The notes under the pieces are model-generated. The model ran no database searches. It worked only from the letters and a program-made list of their open reading frames with translations, and had not been told where the DNA came from. A DNA stretch of 64,000 nt, taken from positions 372,001 to 436,000 of the forward strand of contig NZ_JAVALS010000001.1 in the NCBI RefSeq assembly GCF_030731045.1, in the 5' to 3' direction. Each line of letters begins with the position of its first letter. Positions within the stretch are counted from its first letter, which is position 1. The stretch is from Arthrobacter horti. Its GTDB lineage: Bacteria; Actinomycetota; Actinomycetes; Actinomycetales; Micrococcaceae. Below are positions 25,108 to 35,618 of the stretch, in pieces. The translations under genes were made by a program, and so were the position numbers.

Positions 25108-26178
25108 ATGATCACCTCGCCACAGCATCGTGCGGCCCTGCCGGCCGCAGAGGACACCGCCATGCGAGAGGCGCTGGCGGCGGCCCTCCATGGCCCCCGG
25201 GGCGCCAATCCACTCGTCGGCGCCGTCATCCTGGACGCGGAAGGGCGGGTCCTCGTGACGGGTCATCACCGCGGTGCCGGGACCCGCCACGCGGAGGCGG
25301 ACGCCCTGGCCCAGGCCCGGGAACAGGGCATCGACGTCACAGGCGGCACCATCGTGGTGACCCTCGAACCGTGCAACCACCAGGGCCGGACCGGACCCTG
25401 CGCCCAGGCCATCATCGATGCGGGACTCGCCCGGGTGGTGTACGCCATCGATGATCCACACGATCCGGCGGCGGGAGGCGCCACGACGCTGCGTGAGGCC
25501 GGCATCGACGTGGAGAGCGGGCTCCACGCCGAGGACGCCACCGCCCTGAACGCGCGCTGGCTGCGCGGCGTCGTCGAGCGCCGTCCGTTCGTGACCCTCC
25601 ACATCGCCCAGACCCTTGATGGTCGGATCGCCGCCGAGGACGGCACCAGCCAGTGGATCTCCGGCCCCCAGTCCCTGGCCCACAACCACGGCATCCGTGG
25701 CAGGATCGACGCGATCCTGGTGGGATCCGGCACTGTCGCCATCGACGATCCGCGCCTCACGGCCCGCACCCCGGACGGTGAGCTCTCCGCGCATCAGCCG
25801 GTCCGTGCCGTCATGGGCCTCAGCCCGGTTCCGGACGGCGCCGCGCTGATCGGCACCGACGGACGGTTCATGCACCTGGTGACGCGGGACCCCCGGGAAG
25901 CCCTGGGCCTGCTTTTCGAGTCGGGCGTCCGCCACGTCATGGTCGAAGGCGGCAGCCGGATCATCGGAGCCTTCCTCGCCGCGGGACTCGTGGACGAACT
26001 GGTGCTCTACCAGGCCCCGACGCTTCTGGGCTCCGGCAAGAATTCCGTGGGCGGGCTGGGTATCGGGACCCTGGCCGATGCACAGGCCTGGGCCTGGGAC
26101 CACTCCGACGGCGGCGCCGTGCGGCACCTCGGCCGCGATCTTCTTCTCCACCTCCAGCCGGCAGCGCCGGCACAGTAA
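25108..26178 (+). CDS. ribD: bifunctional riboflavin deaminase/reductase RibD
   Basis: 356-residue enzyme catalysing deamination of the GTP-derived pyrimidine and then NADPH reduction of the ribosyl side chain. Deaminase domain (1-145): zinc ligands His61, Cys89, Cys98 and catalytic Glu63 in HAEADA and LEPCNHQGRTGPC. Reductase domain (150-350): LHIAQTLDGRIAAEDGTSQWISG, VGSGTVAIDDPRLTAR, VMVEGGSRIIGAFL. Start ATG 25108 overlaps nothing; the ribM stop (25104-25106) is one base before. All catalytic residues intact. Confidence 0.96.
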   Translation: MITSPQHRAALPAAEDTAMREALAAALHGPRGANPLVGAVILDAEGRVLVTGHHRGAGTRHAEADALAQAREQGIDVTGGTIVVTLEPCNHQGRTGPCAQAIIDAGLARVVYAIDDPHDPAAGGATTLREAGIDVESGLHAEDATALNARWLRGVVERRPFVTLHIAQTLDGRIAAEDGTSQWISGPQSLAHNHGIRGRIDAILVGSGTVAIDDPRLTARTPDGELSAHQPVRAVMGLSPVPDGAALIGTDGRFMHLVTRDPREALGLLFESGVRHVMVEGGSRIIGAFLAAGLVDELVLYQAPTLLGSGKNSVGGLGIGTLADAQAWAWDHSDGGAVRHLGRDLLLHLQPAAPAQ

Positions 26179-26189
26179 AGGATTCATCC

Positions 26190-26837
26190 ATGTTCACCGG
26201 AATCATCGCCGAACGCGGCACCGTCGCCGCCGTGAGCCGTCAAGAAGGCAGTGCCGTCCTGACCCTCGATGTCCCCAGCATCGCGGACGATCTTGGCCTC
26301 GGAGGCTCGATCGCGGTCAACGGGGTCTGCCTGACCGCCATCACCCGCGACGGCGGGCGGATCGACGTCGACGTCATGGGGGAGACCCTGGACCGCACCA
26401 CCGTCGGTTCCCTGCAGCCGGGCGACAAAGTCAACCTGGAACGCTGCGTGCCGGCCGGCGGCCGCCTGGACGGCCACGTCGTTCAGGGACACATCGACGG
26501 CGTCGGAGCGCTGCTCGAGCGTGAGAACCAGGGGAATTGGGACCGCCTGCGCTTCAGCATCCCGCAGCCGCTGGCCCGCTATGTCGCGGAGAAGGGCTCC
26601 ATCGCCATCGACGGGGTGTCCCTCACGGTCACCGCAGTCAGCCCTGCCGACGCGCAGGACGCCTGGTTCGAAGTGGGCCTGATCCCCATCACGCTCGCCG
26701 AGACCGGCCTGGGCGCCAAGCAGCCCGGCGAGGGCGTCAACCTGGAGGTCGACGTCCTGGCCAAGTATGCGGAACGTCTGATGGCCTTCATCGCCCGTCC
26801 TGCCGTCGCCGGCTCCACCGAGGGGAGTGCGGAATGA
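26190..26837 (+). CDS. ribE: riboflavin synthase alpha chain
   Basis: 215-residue lumazine-to-riboflavin synthase. It opens with the invariant [10 protein letters not shown] and contains the two homologous lumazine-binding halves (1-97 and 98-200), each with a GV-(C/S)-LT block ([18 protein letters not shown]). Acts with RibH in the last two steps. Eleven bases after ribD; four-base overlap with ribB. Typical length. Confidence 0.96.
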   Translation: MFTGIIAERGTVAAVSRQEGSAVLTLDVPSIADDLGLGGSIAVNGVCLTAITRDGGRIDVDVMGETLDRTTVGSLQPGDKVNLERCVPAGGRLDGHVVQGHIDGVGALLERENQGNWDRLRFSIPQPLARYVAEKGSIAIDGVSLTVTAVSPADAQDAWFEVGLIPITLAETGLGAKQPGEGVNLEVDVLAKYAERLMAFIARPAVAGSTEGSAE

Positions 26838-27472
26838 GCGTCGCACCCGAGACCCCACTCGACTCCATCGAGGACGCCGTTCAGGCGATCGCCCAGGGGC
26901 GCGCCGTCGTCGTCGTGGACGATGAGGACCGCGAGAACGAAGGCGACATCATCTTCGCCGCCGCCTACGCCACGCCCGCCCTCATGGGCTGGACCATCAG
27001 GTACAGCTCCGGCGTGATCTGCGTGCCGCTCACGGGCGAGTCCGCGGACCGTCTCGGACTGCCGCCCATGGTGGAGGTCAACCAGGACGCCAAGGGCACC
27101 GCTTACACGGTCAGCTGCGACGCGGCCCACGGTGTCTCCACCGGGATCTCCGCCACGGACCGCGCCCACACCGCACGCCTGCTGGCCGATCCGGGCAGCC
27201 TCCCGGAGGATCTCAGCCGTCCCGGGCATATTTTCCCGCTCCGTGCCGTTAAGGGAGGAGTGCTGGTCAGGCCCGGCCACACCGAGGCCGCGGTCGATCT
27301 GTGCCGCCTCGCAGGGGCTGCGGAGGTCGGCGTGATCGCGGAGATCGTGCACGACGACGGCGAGATGATGCGCCTGGACGCGCTGCGGGAGTTCGCGGCC
27401 ACCCACGGCTGTCCACTGGTGTCCATCGCGGACCTCGCCGAGCATCTTCGTAGCATGGAGGTCCAGGCTTGA
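26834..27472 (+). CDS. ribB: 3,4-dihydroxy-2-butanone-4-phosphate synthase
   Basis: 212-residue single-domain RibB that converts ribulose-5-P to dihydroxybutanone phosphate and formate. Metal-binding [16 protein letters not shown], the [18 protein letters not shown] segment ([10 protein letters not shown]), [10 protein letters not shown] and [13 protein letters not shown] are intact. Start ATG 26834 overlaps the ribE stop. RibA is a separate gene here rather than fused to RibB as in many actinobacteria. Confidence 0.95.
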   Translation: MSVAPETPLDSIEDAVQAIAQGRAVVVVDDEDRENEGDIIFAAAYATPALMGWTIRYSSGVICVPLTGESADRLGLPPMVEVNQDAKGTAYTVSCDAAHGVSTGISATDRAHTARLLADPGSLPEDLSRPGHIFPLRAVKGGVLVRPGHTEAAVDLCRLAGAAEVGVIAEIVHDDGEMMRLDALREFAATHGCPLVSIADLAEHLRSMEVQA

Positions 27473-27501
27473 GCGTCGCAGTGGAAACTTCAGGAGGAAA
27501 C

Positions 27502-28738
<1,237 letters not shown>

Positions 28739-28780
28739 CCGGTCCCATCGTGAGGCGGATCACGCGCCCATAGGGTGTAA

Positions 28781-28807
28781 CGCCCCGGCCCGTTTCGGGC
28801 CGGGGCG
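28781..28807. terminator. hairpin after ribH
   Basis: CGCCCCGGCCCG-TTT-CGGGCCGGGGCG perfect 12-bp stem 43 bp after ribH and 12 bp before the hisE -10. No U-tract; may be a weak terminator or a transcript boundary. Confidence 0.5.
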
Positions 28808-28818
28808 CCGGTTCACAG

Positions 28819-28824
28819 TAGGCT
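28819..28824 (+). promoter_or_regulatory. -10 element of leaderless hisE transcript
   Basis: TAGGCT followed by six bases then GTG 28831, no ribosome binding site. Confidence 0.65.
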
Positions 28825-28830
28825 AGGCAC

Positions 28831-29094
28831 GTGAAGAATTTCGAGGCACTCTTCGCTGAATTGAGCGAAAAAGCCGCAACCCGTCCGGAAGGTTCCCGTA
28901 CTGTCGCGGAACTGGACTCCGGTGTCCACGGGATCGGTAAGAAGGTTGTGGAAGAGGCCGCCGAAGTCTGGATGGCGGCGGAATACGAGTCCGATGAAGC
29001 GGCTGCGGAGGAGATCTCCCAGCTGTTCTACCACCTGCAGGTCCTCATGATCGCCAAAGGCCTGCGCCTCGAGGACGTCTACAAGCATCTCTAG
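28831..29094 (+). CDS. hisE: phosphoribosyl-ATP pyrophosphatase
   Basis: 87-residue single-domain HisE (MazG-like helical fold) performing the second step of histidine synthesis. Catalytic acidic motif is [18 protein letters not shown] with [21 protein letters not shown] start with a -10 six bases upstream fixes the N-terminus. Separate from HisI, which lies 2.6 kb away; the standalone state is typical of actinobacteria. HisG follows after 133 bp. Confidence 0.94.
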   Translation: MKNFEALFAELSEKAATRPEGSRTVAELDSGVHGIGKKVVEEAAEVWMAAEYESDEAAAEEISQLFYHLQVLMIAKGLRLEDVYKHL

Positions 29095-29227
29095 CCGCTC
29101 GGCGCGCTCTGCGCCCGGCGGCTCTCTTCCGTGCCCGGGCTCCGATGCGAGTCCGGACACGGCTGAAGTCTCACGACCACAGACCCATCCGGGCGCGCCG
29201 CGCCCAGTGACGAAAGATGCTTGAACC

Positions 29228-30070
29228 ATGTTGCGTGTAGCAGTTCCCAACAAGGGCTCCCTGTCCGAAGCCGCCGCCGAGATGCTCGCCGAAGCGGGAT
29301 ACCGCAAGCGGCGGGACAACCGTGAACTGGTCATGGTGGACCCGGACAACGATGTGGAGTTCTTCTTCCTCCGCCCCCGTGACATCGCCGTGTACGTCGG
29401 CCAGGGCACCCTGGACGTCGGCATCACCGGCCGCGACCTGCTCCTGGACGCCCAGGTGGAGGCCGTGGAGCTCCTCGAACTCGGCTTCGCCGCCTCCACG
29501 TTCCGCTTCGCCGGCCCCGTCGGCGACTTCCGGGACGTCACCCAGCTCGCCGGCAAGCGCCTGGCCACCAGCTATGACGGCCTGCTGCGCGACTATCTCG
29601 CGGGCCTCGGGATCGACGCCCGCGTGGTCCGCCTCGACGGCGCCGTCGAATCCTCCGTGCGCCTCGGCGTCGCGGACGCGATCGCCGACGTCGTGGAGAC
29701 CGGCAACACCCTCAAGGCCGCCGGGATGGAGATCTTCGGCGAGCCGATCCTGAAGTCCCAGGCCGTGCTGATCGGCCGTCCCGGGGAGCGCAACGCCGCC
29801 GCTGAGGTCCTCATCCGCCGCCTGCAGGGCGTCCTGGTGGCCCGGCAATACGTCCTGGTGGACTACGACATCCGCAAGGACCTGGTGGAAAAGGCCGCGG
29901 CACTGACCCCCGGGCTGGAATCGCCCACGGTCTCCCCACTGCGTGACTCCGACTGGGTGGCGGTGCGGTCCATGGTGCTGAAGAAGTCCACCAACCAGGT
30001 CATGGACGAGCTCTACGACCTCGGGGCACGCGCCATCCTGGTCAGCAGCATCCACGCCTGCCGCATCTGA
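29228..30070 (+). CDS. hisG: ATP phosphoribosyltransferase
   Basis: 280-residue long-form HisG catalysing ATP + PRPP to phosphoribosyl-ATP, the feedback-inhibited first step. [20 protein letters not shown] at the start, GITGRDLL, and [12 protein letters not shown] in the PRPP site; the C-terminal 70 residues are the regulatory ACT-like domain of HisG_L ([27 protein letters not shown]). 133-bp gap from hisE contains no clear promoter; probably on the same transcript. Confidence 0.95.
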   Translation: MLRVAVPNKGSLSEAAAEMLAEAGYRKRRDNRELVMVDPDNDVEFFFLRPRDIAVYVGQGTLDVGITGRDLLLDAQVEAVELLELGFAASTFRFAGPVGDFRDVTQLAGKRLATSYDGLLRDYLAGLGIDARVVRLDGAVESSVRLGVADAIADVVETGNTLKAAGMEIFGEPILKSQAVLIGRPGERNAAAEVLIRRLQGVLVARQYVLVDYDIRKDLVEKAAALTPGLESPTVSPLRDSDWVAVRSMVLKKSTNQVMDELYDLGARAILVSSIHACRI

Positions 30071-30098
30071 GCCGAGCGGGACGAAGAGAGGAAACGCC

Positions 30099-30878
30099 AT
30101 GGCCGTCGCCATCCGTGTCATCCCCTGCCTGGACGTCGACGCCGGACGCGTCGTCAAGGGCGTCAACTTCAAGGGCCTGCGTGACGCGGGGGACCCTGTG
30201 GCACTGGCGCACCGCTACGACCGCGCCGGTGCCGATGAGCTCACCTTCCTGGACGTGACCGCGAGCTCCGGCAATCGCGAGACCACCTTCGACGTGGTCC
30301 GCCGCACCGCCGAAGAGGTCTTCATCCCCTTGACCGTGGGCGGCGGCGTCCGCGGCGTGGCCGAGGTGGACAAGCTGCTGCGCTTCGGCGCGGACAAGGC
30401 CTCCATCAACACGGCCGCGGTGGCCCGCCCCGAGGTGATTGATGAGATCACCCGGCACTTCGGCTCCCAGGTGCTCGTCCTGTCCGTCGACGCGCGGCGC
30501 GTGAACCCTGCTGAGGGTGCCGGCACGCCGTCGGGCTTCGAGGTCACCACGCACGGTGGCCGCCAGGGCACCGGGATCGACGCCATCGCCTGGGCGAAGG
30601 AAGCCGCCGACCGCGGCGTGGGGGAGATCCTCCTGAACTCGATCGACGCGGACGGCACCAAGGACGGCTTTGACCTGGAGATGATCCGGGCCGTCCGTGC
30701 GGCGGTCAACATCCCGCTGATCGCCTCCGGCGGTGCCGGCGTGCCGGAACACTTCCCGCCGGCCATCGCCGCGGGAGCGGACGCCGTCCTGGCGGCGTCG
30801 ATGTTCCACTTCGGGCCGGACGACATGATCGCCCAGGTCAAGACCGCCATTCGGGAGGCCGGGTACGAGGTCAGGTAG
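30099..30878 (+). CDS. hisF: imidazole glycerol phosphate synthase subunit HisF
   Basis: 259-residue cyclase subunit that uses ammonia from HisH to form imidazole-glycerol phosphate and AICAR. The N-terminal [18 protein letters not shown] carries catalytic Asp11 and the phosphate-binding Lys/Gly patch; [10 protein letters not shown] carries the second catalytic Asp; [12 protein letters not shown] is the second phosphate loop. AGAGAGG lies upstream at 30085-30091. hisH and other his genes are not in the window. Confidence 0.95.
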   Translation: MAVAIRVIPCLDVDAGRVVKGVNFKGLRDAGDPVALAHRYDRAGADELTFLDVTASSGNRETTFDVVRRTAEEVFIPLTVGGGVRGVAEVDKLLRFGADKASINTAAVARPEVIDEITRHFGSQVLVLSVDARRVNPAEGAGTPSGFEVTTHGGRQGTGIDAIAWAKEAADRGVGEILLNSIDADGTKDGFDLEMIRAVRAAVNIPLIASGGAGVPEHFPPAIAAGADAVLAASMFHFGPDDMIAQVKTAIREAGYEVR

Positions 30879-30887
30879 GACCGAGCG

Positions 30888-30920
30888 ACGAAGGGCCCGG
30901 CCGATGGCCGGGCCCTTCGT
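30888..30920. terminator. bidirectional hairpin after hisF
   Basis: ACGAAGGGCCCGGCC-GAT-GGCCGGGCCCTTCGT perfect 15-bp stem between hisF and the convergent TIGR03085 gene. Confidence 0.85.
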
Positions 30921-30965
30921 GCTGTCGGAGTTCAGTGCCGTCCGGAACCGGACGTTCGGAACGTG

Positions 30966-31607
30966 TCAGACGCCCAGCGCGGCGGACCGCAGCAGCGCGA
31001 TCGCGTCCGGACGGCCCTCGAAGGAGACCAGAGCGTGGGAGGCGCGTCCGTAGGCGTGCATCATGAGTTCGCCGGGGTCTCCCAGAATCGCGACGGAATC
31101 CGGGGCCCGGCGTGCGACATGCCGCGGGCCGTTCGGGCGGACCAGGACGATCCCGAGGTCCACTCCCCGGTAGAGGAGGGCCGCACGGCGGATGAGGTCG
31201 GTCCACAGCGCTTCCGCGTAGTCGGCGTCGAGTGTGCGGGGCGCCCAGCGGTCGCCGGCGCGGCGGATGTCCTCCGCGTGGACGAAGAACTCCGCCAGAT
31301 TGCCCAGCTCGGCCAGCTGGGGGACACGCCAGGGAGAGAGCCGTCCGGGGCCGGCGCGGAACTCCTCCACCAGGCTGCGGTAGGCGTCGCCGTCGAGGGT
31401 GGCGGCCAGTTCGGACACGGCACGCCCGGTGGCGGGGGCGAAGGCCTTCACGGCGAGGCCCAGGGCGCGCCGAGGGCTTGTCTCGCGGAGGTGGAGATGC
31501 GCCAGCAGATGACGGGTGTCCCACCCCTCACAGAGCGTGGGCGCATCTGGCCCGGCCGCGAGCAGGGTCTCGGCCAGGAAATCTCGGGAAGGTGCCACAA
31601 ATCGCAT
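30966..31607 (-). CDS. TIGR03085 family metal-binding (DinB/maleylpyruvate-isomerase-like) protein
   Basis: 213-residue four-helix protein of the TIGR03085 group in the DinB/mycothiol-dependent superfamily. The N-terminal [35 protein letters not shown] contains the conserved W-D-x3-L-x2-H pattern, the first metal ligand; [11 protein letters not shown] provides the His-x-x-Asp pair. Probably a zinc-dependent thiol-handling enzyme; mycothiol use is inference. Start ATG 31607 lies seven bases after TACGTT. Inserted on the opposite strand between hisF and hisI. Confidence 0.85.
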   Translation of the reverse strand: MRFVAPSRDFLAETLLAAGPDAPTLCEGWDTRHLLAHLHLRETSPRRALGLAVKAFAPATGRAVSELAATLDGDAYRSLVEEFRAGPGRLSPWRVPQLAELGNLAEFFVHAEDIRRAGDRWAPRTLDADYAEALWTDLIRRAALLYRGVDLGIVLVRPNGPRHVARRAPDSVAILGDPGELMMHAYGRASHALVSFEGRPDAIALLRSAALGV

Positions 31608-31614
31608 CGATGTG

Positions 31615-31620
31615 AACGTA
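31615..31620 (-). promoter_or_regulatory. -10 element of leaderless TIGR03085 transcript
   Basis: Minus-strand TACGTT seven bases before ATG 31607. Confidence 0.5.
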
Positions 31621-31695
31621 GCACGAGACGTCCTTCCGGGACGTGCATGACGCACTGTCGGCCTCCTCACGCACGGGCGGCGGTCTCGCCCGTAC

Positions 31696-31701
31696 TAGAC
31701 T
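31696..31701 (+). promoter_or_regulatory. -10 element for hisI-trpE
   Basis: TAGACT eight bases before ATG 31710. GGAGG also precedes the ATG by four bases, so leaderless and led translation cannot be told apart. Confidence 0.5.
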
Positions 31702-31709
31702 GGAGGACG

Positions 31710-32132
31710 ATGTCTGAGCAGCCCATTCCCGTATCTTCCGGCGTTTCCGGGGCCTCTGAACTGGACCCGGAAATCGCCGCCCGCCTCAAGCGTGATGACC
31801 AAGGCCTGGTGGCCGCGGTGATCCAGCAGCACGACACCTCCGAGGTGCTCATGCTCGGCTGGATGGACGACGAGGCCCTCCACCGCACGCTCACCACGGG
31901 CCGGGTCACTTTCTGGTCCCGTTCGCGGCAGGAGTACTGGCGCAAGGGGGACACCTCCGGGCACGTCCAGTGGGTCCGTTCCGTGGCTCTGGACTGCGAC
32001 GGCGATGCCCTGCTGGTACGCGTCGACCAGGTGGGCGCGGCCTGCCACACGGGAACGCGGACCTGCTTCGACGGCCGGCAGCTGCCCGCCGTCGTCGGCC
32101 ACGCCGATGCGACGACGGAAGGTGCGCTGTAG
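31710..32132 (+). CDS. hisI: phosphoribosyl-AMP cyclohydrolase
   Basis: 140-residue zinc- and magnesium-dependent HisI that opens the adenine ring in histidine synthesis. Mg site Asp95/Asp97/Asp99 in DCDGDALLV; Zn ligands Cys96, Cys112 and Cys119 in [12 protein letters not shown]. Separate from hisE. Its stop shares a base with the trpE GTG (TAGTG), so the last histidine enzyme and the first tryptophan enzyme are translationally coupled. Confidence 0.95.
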   Translation: MSEQPIPVSSGVSGASELDPEIAARLKRDDQGLVAAVIQQHDTSEVLMLGWMDDEALHRTLTTGRVTFWSRSRQEYWRKGDTSGHVQWVRSVALDCDGDALLVRVDQVGAACHTGTRTCFDGRQLPAVVGHADATTEGAL

Positions 32133-33712
32133 TGCTGGAGACCACGGCCCTGACCCCCAGCCTGAACGAATTCCGCGCGCTGGCGCGCGAGCACCGGGTC
32201 ATCTCGGTGACCCTGAAGGTCCTGGCGGACGCCGAGACCCCCATCAGCCTCTACCGCAAGCTGGCGCTGGCCGAAGACGGCACGGCCCGGCCGGGCACCT
32301 TCCTCTTCGAGTCGGCCGCCGTCGGCGGTTCCTGGAGCCGGTACTCCTTCATCGGCGCGCACAGCCGCGCCACGCTGACCACGCGCGACGGCGAAACCCA
32401 CTGGCAGGGCGAGCCCCCTCTCGGGGTGCCCACCTCCGGAAGCCCCGCCGAAGCCCTGCGCCTGACCCTTGAGGCGCTCCGCACCGAGCGTCACGCCGAG
32501 CTGCCGCCGCTGACCTCCGGCCTGGTCGGCTTCGTCGGCTGGGAGGCCGTGCGTCACTGGGAGAAGCTGCCGAATCCGCCCCAGGACGATCTCAAGCTGC
32601 CCGAGATGGCGTTGAACCTGGTGAGCGACATCGCCGTGCATGACAATGTGGACGGTTCGGTCCTCCTGGTGGCGAACGCCATCAACATGGATGACAGCCC
32701 CGAGCGGGTCGATGAGGCCTATCAGGACGCGGTGCAGCGCCTCGACGCCCTGCTGCACCGTCTGCAGGCGCCCGCCGCCGCGGCGGTCTCCGCGCTGGCC
32801 CCGGCCGCCGACTACCTGGAGTCCGTCCGGCACCGGTGGCCCGAGGACCAGTACCTGGCCGCGATCGACCGTGGCAAGGAGGCGATCGTTGACGGCGAAG
32901 TCTTCCAGGTGGTCATCTCCCGCCGCTTCGAACTGGACGTGCAGGCGGACGCCCTGGACATCTACCGGATGCTGCGCAACAGCAATCCCAGCCCGTACAT
33001 GTACCTCTGCAACTTCCAGGACACGGACGGGCGCGACTATGCGATCATCGGCTCCAGCCCCGAGGCCCTGGTCGCCGTGAAGGACCGGGAGGTCATCACG
33101 CACCCGATCGCCGGCTCCCGCCCCCGCGGCAAGACCCACGACGCGGATCAGGCCCTGTCCGAGGAACTCCTGGCGGACACCAAGGAACGCGCCGAGCACC
33201 TGATGCTCGTGGACCTGTCCCGGAACGATCTCTCCCGCGTCTGCACCGCCGGCACCGTCGATGTCACGCAGTTCATGGAGGTGGAGCGCTTCAGCCACAT
33301 CATGCACCTGGTCTCCACCGTGGTGGGGCAGCTCGCGCCGGCGTCCACCGCCTATGACGTCCTCGCCGCGACGTTCCCCGCCGGCACCCTCTCCGGGGCC
33401 CCCAAGCCCCGTGCTCTGAGCCTGCTGGACGAACTCGAACCGCACCGCCGCAGCGTCTATGGCGGCGTGGTCGGCTATCTGGACTTCGCCGGGGACATGG
33501 ACATGGCCATCGCCATCCGCACCGCTCTCCTGTTGGAGGGCACCGCCTACGTCCAGGCGGGCGGCGGCATCGTCGCCGACTCGCACAAGCCGGATGAGGC
33601 GCTGGAGACCGTGAACAAGGCGGCCGCACCGCTGCGCGCCGCCCATGTCGCTTCGGCGTTGCACGCCGCCGAACCCGGCCTCGCCGCGGGCCTCGCGGAC
33701 GCGGCGTCGTGA
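32132..33712 (+). CDS. trpE: anthranilate synthase component I
   Basis: 526-residue chorismate-using large subunit. The N-terminal Trp-feedback region is seen (TFLFESAAVGGSWSRYSFIG); the chorismate-binding catalytic half contains NPSPYMYLCNF, IIGSSPEALV, HPIAGSRPRGKTHDAD, LVDLSRNDLSRV and FPAGTLSGAPKPRAL. Start GTG 32132 directly follows the hisI stop. The glutaminase partner TrpG/PabA is not in the window. First gene of the trp cluster. Confidence 0.96.
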   Translation: MLETTALTPSLNEFRALAREHRVISVTLKVLADAETPISLYRKLALAEDGTARPGTFLFESAAVGGSWSRYSFIGAHSRATLTTRDGETHWQGEPPLGVPTSGSPAEALRLTLEALRTERHAELPPLTSGLVGFVGWEAVRHWEKLPNPPQDDLKLPEMALNLVSDIAVHDNVDGSVLLVANAINMDDSPERVDEAYQDAVQRLDALLHRLQAPAAAAVSALAPAADYLESVRHRWPEDQYLAAIDRGKEAIVDGEVFQVVISRRFELDVQADALDIYRMLRNSNPSPYMYLCNFQDTDGRDYAIIGSSPEALVAVKDREVITHPIAGSRPRGKTHDADQALSEELLADTKERAEHLMLVDLSRNDLSRVCTAGTVDVTQFMEVERFSHIMHLVSTVVGQLAPASTAYDVLAATFPAGTLSGAPKPRALSLLDELEPHRRSVYGGVVGYLDFAGDMDMAIAIRTALLLEGTAYVQAGGGIVADSHKPDEALETVNKAAAPLRAAHVASALHAAEPGLAAGLADAAS

Positions 33713-34326
33713 TCGTCACCCCCGCCCCGCGATGGAGCCGCAAGGCCACCGTCGTCCTGATCACCCTGCTCCTTGCCGCCGCCGCGTTCGGCACCACGAC
33801 GCAGAGCTGGATCAATGTCACCCTCGCCCAGAGCGGGGTGCGCATGCCGGACCTCCACGTGGCCGGCAGCAAGGCGGCCACCGCCGTGACGGCGCTGGCC
33901 GTGGTCGGCGTGGCAGGCTCGCTCGCGATCACCATCGCGGGGCGGATCGCCCGCTGGGTCATCGCAGTGGCCATCGCCCTCGCCGGCATCGGCATCGTGG
34001 CGGCCGGGCTGACGGTCATCACTGACCCGCACGCCGCGGCCGACGGGGAGATCGCACGTCAGACCGGCGTGTCCAACGGCCCGGCAGGGGTGGCTCTGAC
34101 GGCCCTCCCGGCGGTCGCCGTCGTGTGCGGCGCTCTGCTGGTGCTGTGCGCGCTGTGGCTGCTGGCCGCCTCGCGTCACTGGGTGAGCCGTGGAAAGTAC
34201 GACGGCGCCGGCTCCAAGGGGGCGGCACGCCCCGCCGCCCGGGACGCCTCCGAAGCCGCTGACGACGATCCTCTCGACGCGATCGACAGCTGGGACCGAC
34301 TGAGCCGCGGAGAAGACCCCAGCTGA
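33709..34326 (+). CDS. TIGR02234 Trp-operon-associated membrane protein
   Basis: 205-residue protein with about four membrane segments: near residues 13-32, 48-70, 76-100 and 133-155. The N-terminal RWSRKATVVLITLLLAAAAFG with the GTTTQSWINVTL extracytoplasmic loop is the TIGR02234 pattern found inside actinobacterial trp operons. Acidic C-terminus (DASEAADDDPLDAIDSWDRLSRGEDP). Function unknown. GTG 33709 overlaps the trpE stop by four bases. Confidence 0.85.
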   Translation: MIVTPAPRWSRKATVVLITLLLAAAAFGTTTQSWINVTLAQSGVRMPDLHVAGSKAATAVTALAVVGVAGSLAITIAGRIARWVIAVAIALAGIGIVAAGLTVITDPHAAADGEIARQTGVSNGPAGVALTALPAVAVVCGALLVLCALWLLAASRHWVSRGKYDGAGSKGAARPAARDASEAADDDPLDAIDSWDRLSRGEDPS

Positions 34327-34468
34327 GTGTCGGGAGCGTCCCCGCCGTGGTGGATCCGCCGCGGCGCCGGCGCGTGATTCCAGCATCCGGGCACCGCTGC
34401 CGTCCTGCGCCGGCGGACGCCCGATCAATGGCAGAATGTAATCAGTTCCATCCTTGAGGAGTATCACC

Positions 34469-34723
34469 ATGACCAACACCGTCTCTTCCGAGACCACCGC
34501 CTCGCACGCCGACGAGATCGGCCACGGCAACAGCCCGGCTGCGTGGACCTGTGTCGCCATCATGCTGGTCGGCGCCCTCGTGTCCTCCATCGCCTTCGTC
34601 CTGGCCAGCAGCCCGGTCTTCTGGGGCGGCATCGCCGTCATGGTCATCGGCCTCATCGTCGGTTTCGCCCTGCGCAAGGCCGGTTACGGTGTCGGCGGCA
34701 GCAAGCTGAAGAACGGCCACTGA
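34469..34723 (+). CDS. HGxxE (DUF6704-like) small membrane protein
   Basis: 84-residue protein with two closely spaced membrane segments (about 31-48 and 54-71) and the N-terminal EIGHGNSPAAW motif that names the family in actinobacteria. Start ATG 34469 is preceded by GAGGAG eight bases upstream; an ATG five codons earlier lacks one. It sits between the TIGR02234 gene and trpC; no function is known. Ends four bases before trpC. Confidence 0.85.
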   Translation: MTNTVSSETTASHADEIGHGNSPAAWTCVAIMLVGALVSSIAFVLASSPVFWGGIAVMVIGLIVGFALRKAGYGVGGSKLKNGH

Positions 34724-34727
34724 TTCT

Positions 34728-35540
34728 GTGACCGTCCTCGACGACATCATCGAGGGGGTCCGGGAGGATCTCCAGGCGCGGCGTCTGCCGCAGCGTGACA
34801 TCGAGTCGGCGGCCCGTGCCGCGGCCCCGGCCCGTGACGCCTGGCTGGCCCTCGGCGGCGGCGAGGCGGACCCGGGACTGAGGGTCATCGCGGAGATCAA
34901 GCGCCGCAGCCCGTCCAAGGGGGACCTTGCCGGGATCGTGGATCCCGCGGCCCTCGCCGAGGAGTACGTCGCGGGCGGCGCTTCCGTGATCTCCGTCCTG
35001 ACGGAGCAGCGGCGCTTCAAGGGAAGCCTGGCCGATCTGGACGCCGTGCGCGCCAGGGTGGACGTCCCGTTGCTGCGCAAGGACTTCACGGTGGACGAGT
35101 ACCAGATCTGGGAGGCCCGTGCCCACGGTGCGGACCTGATCCTGCTCATCGCTGCGGCCCTGGACGATGCTCAGCTGAAGGGATTCAGCGAGCTCGCTCA
35201 CGAGCTCGGCATGAACGTCTTGCTGGAGACCCACACGCGTGAGGAGATCGACCGCGCGGCGGCGGCCGGCGCCAGGATCATCGGCGTGAACGTGCGCAAT
35301 CTGAAGACCCTGGATGTGGACCGCTCCGTCTTCGGCGGACTCGCCGCCTCGATCCCGGCAGGTGCCGTCGCGGTCGCCGAGTCCGGTGTCCGCGGTGTCG
35401 AGGACGTCACCCACTACGCCTCGCAGGGCGCTCAGGCGCTCCTGGTCGGCGAGGCCCTGGTCCGGACCGAGGATCCGCGAGGGCTCCTGCGGGAGTTCCG
35501 CGACGCGGGATCCGCGGCCATGGCCACGCGCCTGGCCTAG
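34728..35540 (+). CDS. trpC: indole-3-glycerol phosphate synthase
   Basis: 270-residue TIM-barrel enzyme of Trp synthesis. VIAEIKRRSPSKGDLAGI (catalytic Lys), LLRKDFTVDEYQIWEARAHGADLILLI, GVNVRNLKTLDVD and VAESGVRGVEDV are the standard blocks. Start is GTG 34728. Not fused to trpF, as usual in actinobacteria. A hairpin follows before trpB. Confidence 0.95.
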   Translation: MTVLDDIIEGVREDLQARRLPQRDIESAARAAAPARDAWLALGGGEADPGLRVIAEIKRRSPSKGDLAGIVDPAALAEEYVAGGASVISVLTEQRRFKGSLADLDAVRARVDVPLLRKDFTVDEYQIWEARAHGADLILLIAAALDDAQLKGFSELAHELGMNVLLETHTREEIDRAAAAGARIIGVNVRNLKTLDVDRSVFGGLAASIPAGAVAVAESGVRGVEDVTHYASQGAQALLVGEALVRTEDPRGLLREFRDAGSAAMATRLA

Positions 35541-35559
35541 GCGCAGCAGACAAACACCC

Positions 35560-35583
35560 GACGGCGGCCACTGTGCCGCCGTC
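35560..35583 (+). terminator. hairpin between trpC and trpB
   Basis: GACGGCGGC-CACTGT-GCCGCCGTC 9-bp stem in the 78-bp trpC-trpB gap. No U-tract; may be an mRNA processing or partial attenuation point. Confidence 0.4.
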
Positions 35584-35618
35584 GTCGTCAATCATCACGA
35601 GTAAGGACGGTGAGTGCG

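Noticed and set aside
31667..33664. 665-codon minus-strand frame
   Set aside because: Antisense to trpE and hisI.
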